Assembly: GCF_000699445.3 (NCBI RefSeq)
Contig: NC_067200.1
Span: 16,188,510-16,252,509, forward strand
Direction: 5' to 3'
From: Schistosoma haematobium
Lineage: Eukaryota > Platyhelminthes > Trematoda > Strigeidida > Schistosomatidae
DNA: 64,000 bases
A program made the translations under genes and the position numbers. How positions within the stretch are numbered: the first letter of the stretch is position 1; each line of letters begins with the position of its first letter. The notes under the pieces are model-generated. The model was not told where the DNA came from. It was given only the letters and a program-made list of their open reading frames with translations, and did no database searches. This document shows, piece by piece, positions 56,280 to 64,000 of the stretch.

Positions 56280-58490
56280 GCTTGACGCCAAATCGGTCTT
56301 CAGGAATTAAAACCCTACAGCGTGTTAAGACGGGCCTCGCTGACATATCAATCGCTTTTCATGCGTTAAGAGAACCTTCCGAAAGGGAACCAAAAGCTAA
56401 ATTTGAGCACGACCTCCTGAGAAAGATTGCTCAATATATTGCAGCCCGACTTTCTATGATATTCAATATGTCTCTTGACCAAAGTGTGTTACCTACAGAC
56501 TGGAAGGATGCGATCGCCACTCCCATACATAAAACGGGATCATGACGACTTTCATCGAACTACAGACCTGTCAGTCTCACCAGTGTCGTAGTTGAAATAC
56601 TGGAAAGAATAGTCAAAAAGACAATAATGACATTTGCGAAAACCAACAACCTGTTAAACAACGAACAATATGGTTTCAGAAAAGGTTCATCCTGCACAAC
56701 AAACCTCCCAATATCAAGAAAGCAATGGATAAAGGCTCCAGACAACGGAAAATCAGTGGATGTTGTCTACATAGACTTTAGCAAAGCATTTGATAAGGTA
56801 CTATTAAAGCTGGAAAATCTTGTCATTGCCAGAGCTCTACTAAAATGGCTTAAGGATTTCGTGTTAGGTCATAGACAGAAAGTAAGAATAAATTCAAATT
56901 ACGCCTCCTGGAAACCAGTACTTAGTGTGGTACCGCAAGATTCTGTCTTAAGTCCTTCACTTTTATACTGTATGTGCATGATCCCTCAAGTATAGTGGAG
57001 TCCTAAATGTTGATATACGCTGACGATGTGAAAATCTGATGAGAAATACCAGGATACACAGATGCATGCGCACTTCGGTCAGAGTTGCATATTTTGATTA
57101 GCTGGTCTAAAACGCGACTGATGCCTATCAACGAGGCACGGTGCGCCTACATGCACTTCGGGGATATGAAAGTTAGTAGTCACAGTATAGCGGAAGTGCT
57201 GTATCTGTGGTCTGGTCTTACAACAATTTTGGGGTGATGGTGAGTCAGGATCTTAAGACCACAGTCCATTGCCGGGAGGTTGCAGCTAATGGGGTTTGGA
57301 AGCCTACGGGCTTTAATACGGACATTTTTCGTGTCGGTAGGCAACCCTCGTTCTTTTGATAGAAGAATGCAGACTAGTAGTTAAAAGTTCTTCATTTAGA
57401 TCTTTGTGCAGTCACAGTGGAGAGTGGGACTACCTATTCAAACGCACAAATGTTTTCAACATTCAACACAAGATAATAGGAAAAATAATGTCTATACAAA
57501 TTAAGAAAGTGAATGAATACTTGGGCTCTATTGTTTTGACATATACTTGATCGTTCGAGGTCGATTCTTAACTAATAAACCTAAGCTGTTACACATCCCA
57601 CAAGTTAAATACTACCATACTCACTACGGTATACTCAACCTTGGTGAGAACTGAACTTGAGAACTGCGTTCAGGCTGCAAGCCCCTGTTTAAAAGGTAAC
57701 TTGGATATCCTGGAAAAACTGCAGAGGGCAGCTACCCATGCAATTCCAGAACTCCGGAGTTTACCATACCAAGAGCGACTTGAAAGGCTGGAGCTCTTCA
57801 CTCTGTCCTATTCCAAGTTAAGAGGTGATTTTATCTTGATGTATAGAATGTAGAACTATGGTCTACTATAATATTAGTGCTGCTCTAATAATAGACCTAA
57901 TCCTAAATTTGTCATGATATAACTGCCTAATCTATAAGATCTTACGTGGAAGTCACATCATCATCTACACCAACTCACTGTATCGTAACAACTACCAATA
58001 TATGATGAAGAACAAGCTTAGGCTAGAGAAAGGATAATATATTTAATATGAATAAAAGATATAAGGTAATATTCAGCAGGGACCACGCCTGCATGGCCGA
58101 GCCATGCCATTCAATCAACTCCAATTCATTGAACTCATTGTTCGCGCCTTCTCTATCGTTAGATATTTCTTCGCGTTAGATACTGAATACCTATTTTCCG
58201 AGCAATCTCGTATTCAGCTTTGAAGATCGTGTGGTTATTGTCCAATGCCACTACAAGAATACTAAGAAATGATTTTGGACCTAATATACCCTCTCTTTTC
58301 CTTCCCACTAGATCGGGACATCTCAGAGGACATAGCAGACGAGTAGCAAGGCCTAGAACGAATGAAATACTCGTGGCATACAGGTGTACACACTGATTCA
58401 TCAATTCTTGGAACCTTCTACCCGAAGCTGTGGTGTCTGCTCTATCGAGAGAAGACTAAACACTCACAGAAGCATACTAGAAAAGAAATA
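56280..58490 (+). mobile_element. CR1-clade retrotransposon RT, decayed
   Basis: Pieces of a CR1-type reverse transcriptase in order. N-terminal 56282-56545 ('MIFNMSLDQSVLPTDWKDAI'). 56555-56995 in the next frame ('NYRPVSLTSVV', 'EQYGFRKGSSCTTNL', 'VVYIDFSKAFDKV'). A catalytic 'LIYADDVKI' at about 57010. 'FGVMVSQDLKTT' at about 57230. C-terminal 'NCVQAASPCLKGNLDILEKL' (57660-57720), through 'RSLPYQERLERL'. The last part ('RSGHLRGHSRRVARPRTNE', then 'NLLPEAVVSA', 58310-58445) resumes after an unrelated 57856-58240 insert. An endonuclease domain is not present upstream. Confidence 0.82.
57856..58240. other. Insertion within the CR1 copy
   Basis: About 385 bp of sequence with no CR1 coding similarity separates the two parts of the CR1 C-terminal domain. 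AT-rich, identity unknown. Confidence 0.4.
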
Positions 58491-58499
58491 ACACAGGTC

Positions 58500-59440
58500 T
58501 ACTGTCTGTACTATACAAATCTGAATCTATAAGGATGTATGACGTAGTTTCAGTTTTTAGCTTCAATTTGGAATGGACAGGAGGCTAGATGGCTTATGTT
58601 TTTCCTGGCAATGTTGGGCTCTCAGCTGACCAAACGTTATTTTGAAAGCGTCAACAGATGGAGCTGTAATCACATGTTAAGGTAATAAATTCCATTCATT
58701 GGCGATTCAATTTAAAAGTCCGTGGTCATCTGACACGATGTTTGTTTTGGACTTGTGAACGATTTTTGGAGTGCCCTCGTAAATTCTTTGTTTCGGAAGA
58801 CAATAAAAGCAGGGGCATAAAAGATGATAGGTAATTTAAATACTGTGGTCACATCGACACTGGAAATAGGTTTAGTTTAGTAAGTAAGGCATCATACGGT
58901 GCTTTACTATTCCGGGGATAAACTTGGTTACTATTCTCTGAACCTTTTCCATTTGCTTACTTAGGGGGCTAGCTGGTTTTATGCAGAACACAAGGTTATA
59001 ACTAAGGAATACTGTATGCCAAGCCAGAAATTTTTTACCATCGATTTGGCTAACGGCTCTATGTATTGACCATGGGGTTGTAAAGTCTTTGGAGGTTATT
59101 GCTCTGTAGTATGCAGTAGTTTTTAAATCTTGGCTAACAATGACTCCCAAGTGATTGTGTGTCTGGACAACAGATAGTCAGCTGTTATTCACTGTTTATT
59201 TACCTGTACCTTGATGACTAATACACATCACGATGCACTTGGAAGCATTTATCAGCAACTGCCAAATTTTAGACCCCTAAATTATCACCTTTACTTTTAC
59301 CGCTCTTCACGTCTTGACGTCATCTGCATATAGCAAGACCGATGATGATAAGAGACGGGGAAGTTGACTTACATACAGGAGGGGCTATATCGACCCCCGA
59401 ACAGTATTCCGGAGCACTCCGCTAAACGAAGTTTCCCAGC
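58500..59440 (-). mobile_element. CR1-clade fragment, C-terminal RT (minus)
   Basis: The minus-strand frame at 59150-58872 has 'MGVIVSQDLKTTAYYRAITS' and 'CIKPASPLSKQMEKVQRIV', matching the C-terminal part of the neighbouring plus-strand CR1 copy at 57.2-57.7 kb. A decayed 'YADDV' lies upstream at about 59320, and a 'SVDAFKITFGQLRAQH' terminal block at about 58650-58600. It is 5'-truncated and meets the next plus-strand copy head to head near 59460. Confidence 0.75.
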
Positions 59441-59479
59441 TAGATAACTTGCACTTCACCGGTACTCCATGTTGGCGTC

Positions 59480-61130
59480 ACATTGGGAAGTCTCTTATCA
59501 GTGCATGCTATGTATATAGGTAACATTTGGTCTTTAAGAGCACACCAGCTTGCACGGGCTACTAATGTAGACTTCAATGTACAAAATATCTCCAAGGCAA
59601 TTAGTATATTGAAACACTCCTACACTGACGGACCAAATGGTATTCCAGCTAGCGTGCTAAAACGTGGAGGTGATGATATGTGTGTTTTGCTTCTCAAACT
59701 ATTCACGATATCACTCTCTACAGCGTGTTACCCTAATGCCTGGAAAACTACACATATCATTCTCAAAATGAAAACAGGACCTGAAGCAAGTGTGAACAAT
59801 TACCGGCCCATAAATATAACTTCAGTGGTATCTAGAGTGATGGAAAAAGTAGTTAAGGCGGCTGTAGTTCAACATCTAGATACTAATAATCTCATATCGA
59901 CCTCCCAGCATGGATTTCTTAGGTCCAGATCATGCGATACATGCTTAGTAGACTACCTGAATGATATAACTCTGAAACGAGAAAATGGACTTCTTGCATC
60001 AGTCCTATTCGTAGACTTTAAGAAAGCCTTTGATAAGGTCCCACACAAAAGGCTTCCCGTCAAACTAAAGTCCTTTGGAATAAATAACCCACTGTACTCA
60101 TGGTTTGCTTCGTTCTTAACAGAACGTAAACAGATGGTAAAGTATAATGACTGTCTCTCATCACCTAGGCAAATAACTAGTGGAGTCATCCAGCGGAGCT
60201 TATTAGGTCCACTCCTGTTTCTCATGTACATAAACCATATAATATAACATCATAAAATTTGGGGAACCATACTTATATGCTCATGATCTCAAAGTAGTAT
60301 ACAGCTATAAGCCTGAAACTCTAGGCGAAAGTGTATCTCAGATCCAAAAGGACCTCAAAAACCTAACCATATGGAGTGAAAAAGGGAAATTACCATTTAA
60401 CCCCAACAAGTGTGGGATCTCGCACTTTGGAAAACATCCCTATAATCTGCAACTTCATTTAAATAAAAGCAGAGTCCAAACACTCAAATCAGTACACGAT
60501 CTAGGAATTAACTACACAGGAAGCCTGAACTTTGGAGAACATGCCTCTTCTATTATTTCTAAATCTAGACGGCTAATTAGTTTCATAACGAAAAATCTCT
60601 TCACAACAGAGGCTAGGCTTACTTTCTACAAAACAAATGTGCACGACCTTCCCTCGAATACTGCTCTTTTGTCTTCTCTAATATGAATATCACAGACAAG
60701 GTAAGGATAGAAGACGTTCAAAGACGCTTCACACACCAACTGCTGGGATGTAACTTGAATCTCGATTACACAGATAGATGTAAGCACCTCACTTTAGAAA
60801 CTTTATGGCACCATAGGCTAAGGTATGACCTAATATTTCTCTACAAATCGATATATGGACTCTCATTTCTTACCTCCTGTCCGACTATGACCCACGACTA
60901 AGCCTATAGACTAAGAAACAACGCATATACACTACTTACCGCGAAACACCAAAAACAAATGCGTTGTAAGTTTTTTATAGTACGGTATAGTTTATGGTGG
61001 AACAGGCTGCCAATGCCTATTCGTAACTGTGACACATTTACCAGATTCAAAAAGCTAATAACCCTGTTTCTAGACTCTAAAGAGCTTCAACCTTTCCATG
61101 AACTCCCACCCACCAATGAGGCACTTTAAT
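59480..61130 (+). mobile_element. CR1/SR1-like retrotransposon RT, decayed
   Basis: An open stretch at 59483-60247 encodes RT fingers and palm: 'DGPNGIPASVLKRGGDD', 'NYRPINITSVVSRVMEKVV', 'SQHGFLRSRSCDTCLVDYL', 'VLFVDFKKAFDKVPHK', 'SGVIQRSLLGPLLFLMYIN'. A frameshift follows; the catalytic region is at about 60270 ('YLYAHDL', changed from ADD). Later pieces include 'VQRRFTHQLLGCNLNLDYTD' (60715-60775) and a 'NRLPMPIRNCDTFTRFKKL' end (about 61000-61055). It is a different CR1 subfamily from the copies beside it, lacking the endonuclease and carrying stops. Confidence 0.85.
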
Positions 61131-62689
61131 ATGGACCGCCTAATATCCAGAAAGAACAAGAATATAACGAGCCCAACTGTCAATAATATGAATATAACTC
61201 AATTACAGATCATATGGCTTATCCTTTCTTATTACTCATTGTTTATTAATCATGACCTTATGTTCCTAACCCTCACTTTCAGTTACCAAATCACTCTATA
61301 GGTTAAATATACATTATTCTTCCTAAGTGTCAAGCCTTTTATCTATTGAAAGTAGACAGATAATTCACTAATCTTATGGGTGCTGATCTACTAAGGCTGA
61401 TCTTACAAAGCTCGAAATTGGTCATATAGTCTTGTGAGTTGCCCAATGTTTTAGTTTCCTTACCCTAAAATTTTTTTACAATTATATACTCCTTCATATC
61501 CTTTGATTTGCTATTAGTCCTTACTTTCTTTAAACCATTAGTTATCTTCATAGCAGTGTGATATACAAAATGGACATCTAACCCATAATACAAAATCTTT
61601 AACTATCTGATTTGCTTGTAACATGGAACTAGTAGAAACAGTGTATTCCAACCATGGACTTTGAATAAAGCAGTATTCATATTTACCACGAACGTAAGAG
61701 AGCCTAACATCACAAAAGGGGGGAGGGTGGCGTCACTGACCAGCAAACATGATGGTGGGGAAATAACTTCAATCCACTCATGTCTGTAGGGCAGAAAATT
61801 TTGTTAAATTACGGCTCCTTATGGTCTAGTGGGATGTCACGAACTTATGGCATTGATGCTGATTCATCATGCTAAATACATCATTAAATCGTGTTTAGAA
61901 CGTTGAATTGGTTTCAATTCCTACCCAGTGATCCTATTACAAGCAAACCAGATAATTCACTAAAATACGAAGCCTACTCAAGACCCTATAAAATCTACAA
62001 AAAAGATATTAAAAAAATAAATAAAAAGGCTCCAATAGCTTCGAAAAAAGGGAGATAGGCGATTGTGCATCACAATACTGTTTTTAGCACTATATTTCAT
62101 AACTACACATAATTCCATACTATCAGCTCCTTTCTGAACCACCTCCATTTGTCAGTTGTTTATCCACTCACACCTTGTTTACACTTATTTTCTTTAACTT
62201 ATTAGAATGCTCTTGCTTAGTAAATACTTCAATAAAAGAGAATTGGACTGAGTAGTCATACTTTAACTAGTCCTTCATGAAAATTGTCTGTTCTGCTTCT
62301 CGTTCCTTCTTTTTCTTGCACCCGTTTTTCAGCCCCCTTCAGATATGTCACTAAGAACAGATATGGAACGAGTGACTTCGTCCTGCAGCATCATTAAAGC
62401 CCCAGGTACTCCAAAGTGATATAACGTTGCGATTTCTAGAAGCTCCCAACTTCAATGGATCTATTCTCGACCATCAGTTGCACATCGCAACGCAACTTTC
62501 ATAAAGCGTGCCAACTGTGATACTGACTAAAACCATCTACATTCACATCTTACAAATTATCAACCCAGCTGAGTAACTTACTACAGTGAAAATTGTATCA
62601 TTTGTAACAATTTGATCTTGCCTGTAAAATGGCACGCCTCATATAACAAACTGTTATTTGAGAGTAAATTATTATTAAGTCAGTGAGAC
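61131..62689. other. No gene; possible old tRNA-like SINE
   Basis: 61810-61935 has a box-A-like TGGTCTAGTGG and a later GGTTTCAATTCC box-B-like segment, about 90 bases apart, suggesting a degraded SINE. Otherwise AT-rich with nothing recognised. Confidence 0.35.
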
Positions 62690-64000
62690 AGGAATAACCC
62701 GTTCTCAGTTTTCGTCAAGATACTCCTTCCTAATAATCTTTTCTAAATTTTAATAACCATACTTTTTAGGCTAACGGATCTGTAGTTCTCAAGTTTATAC
62801 TTTTCACCTGTTTAGAAGATAGGATGTGATACAGTGTTCACCCAGTTTTTCGGCAATCGACTCTGAATTATAGATGGATCTATACATATGTTTAAGGAAT
62901 TCGAGACAACATTTGCTAATTCATTTAGTAACCCAGGTTGGATCCCACCCGGTCATATAAGTCTGTTTCCATCAAGCTCATTTAGCATACCAAAGACATC
63001 GAGTTTGTTCACGGTTGCAGTCGCCAATATGTGTGGAGCCTGTATGAACAGAAGGGGAGGCCACCTATACGGTGTATACATTTCTATAGTAGTCTGAAAA
63101 TGCCTGAACTTTACCATGATCATCCCCCGCTAATAAGGCCGTGCTACTGTCACTCCATAATGCTGGAATATTTCCTCTCCTCTTATTCCTTTGGTTCATG
63201 AACGAGCATAAGCGATTAGAGTATTCTTTTGGGTCCTTGACAAGTTTTTTCTTCGTACAAACTTCTAGACTTGCTGAGGATCGAGACACAAATATTCCGA
63301 GCTTCCTGATATTGAGATTTTGTCTCGTCAGTATCCAGCAACCTAAATCTCCCCTGTATTCTTTTCTCTTGTGGCGAAGGATGTAAACCTCTTTAGTGGA
63401 CTACGGCTCGTTGGTATATTCCAAGGGATGTGCAATACAGTAACGTTCATGTACATATTTTCGAATACACCTTAAGTGGTTCCAATGGATGATTCTGGTC
63501 TTGTTTTCCAGTTTACTCGGGATGTTGAGTGTATGATATCCAGTATATTTACTTTCCAGACGCTTGTCCTGTCTTGGGTTGACACATCTTCGTCATTGAC
63601 AACTGTATGGAAATCAAAGACTAGAACCGCATGTTCATTTTTACCCAGGAGTAGTATATCATAGCTGTTTATGCCGTTTTCCTCCTAATGGGTAAATATA
63701 AGGTTCAATAAGAATGATCTGGATTGTACCTAGTTGCTTCATTCACATGTTGTATTGGCGTACATTTGATAACCGCATCAACCAGTTTCTGTTCGAAAGA
63801 AGTGTCTGACAATTCTGTCCTTAGATTTTTCCGGTCTGCCGTATTTGCACTAAAGCCTCCTAAGATTACACACGACTTCTTGATGGTTAAGTATTGGGAC
63901 CATCTAGCGTGTGCTCATTCATATCACAGTTTGAACTGCGGTAGACTCGATCCATCAGCAGCTCTTATCATTTGCATTTCAAGCGGCAACTTACTAATTC
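62690..64000 (-). mobile_element. CR1-clade element, endonuclease-RT part (minus), runs off window
   Basis: Minus-strand pieces: from 63700 to 63400 an endonuclease remnant; 63289-63065 'KDPKEYSNRLCSFMNQRNKR' and 'GNIPALWSDSSTALLAGDDH', the endonuclease-RT linker of CR1; then about 63040-62700 the RT start ('VNKLDVFGMLNELDGN', 'NICIDPSIIQSRLPKNWVN', 'LENYRSVSL'). The order on the minus strand is correct. The catalytic RT and C-terminus are missing (3' truncation or deletion at about 62690). The 5' part continues beyond 64000. Confidence 0.75.

Overview
This window looks like nuclear DNA from a schistosomatid blood fluke (Schistosoma or a close relative). The evidence is an AT-rich sequence with long non-coding stretches and a repeat set typical of schistosomes: RTE-clade and CR1-clade non-LTR retrotransposons, canonical (GIY-YIG-bearing) Penelope-like elements (PLEs), a Ty3/gypsy element of the CsRn1/Boudicca type, tRNA-related SINEs with a hammerhead-type ribozyme core, and a Mutator-like (MULE) DNA transposon whose introns are only 33-46 bp. 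The species cannot be fixed from the sequence alone.

Host gene. The minus strand carries the spread-out exons of at least one large gene for an extracellular protein with many fibronectin type III (FN3) domains. Read 5' to 3', supported exons are at 50591-50421 (Ser/Thr/Asn-rich linker), 49397-49080, 46387-46217 plus 44489-44421 (one FN3 domain split by an intron), 39737-39417, 23740-23435, 22932-22699, 22556-22254, 21366-21242 and about 18330-18080. Possible further exons lie at 19640-19330 and 5995-5743; the last is strongly hydrophobic. Almost every exon starts and ends in phase 1. The closest familiar architecture is a receptor-type protein tyrosine phosphatase or similar FN3 receptor, but no phosphatase or kinase domain is in the window. 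A homologous FN3 exon (11280-11582) lies on the plus strand, so an inversion or a second paralogous gene is present.

Mobile DNA fills the rest. 1-5 kb: an RTE-tailed repeat and three old SINEs. 7.3-10 kb: decayed RTE-type element (minus). 10.3-10.7 kb: small element with terminal inverted repeats. 12.4-14.1 kb: decayed PLE (plus). 16.2-17.3 kb: Ty3/gypsy integrase (plus). 23.8-26.5 kb: RTE element (minus) abutting a Ty3/gypsy fragment with protease/RT, gag and LTR (26.5-28.1 kb, minus). 28.4-28.8 kb: PLE terminal repeat. 29.0-31.3 kb: almost intact MULE transposase gene (plus). 33.7-37.5 kb: near full-length PLE (minus) with an inverted partial copy. 37.5-48.4 kb: SINEs and a solo LTR between FN3 exons. 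51.2-52 kb: RTE 3' end. 52.4-56.3 kb: 2.3 tandem copies of a 1.69-kb unit ending in a PHD-like zinc finger. 56.3-64 kb: four CR1-clade copies in alternating orientation.

The most notable items are the MULE gene, in which five short GT-AG introns explain every frame break but one; the symmetric phase-1 FN3 exons, including one on the opposite strand; the hammerhead-bearing SINEs; the nested inverted PLE structure; and the tandem 1.69-kb unit in front of a CR1 reverse transcriptase.
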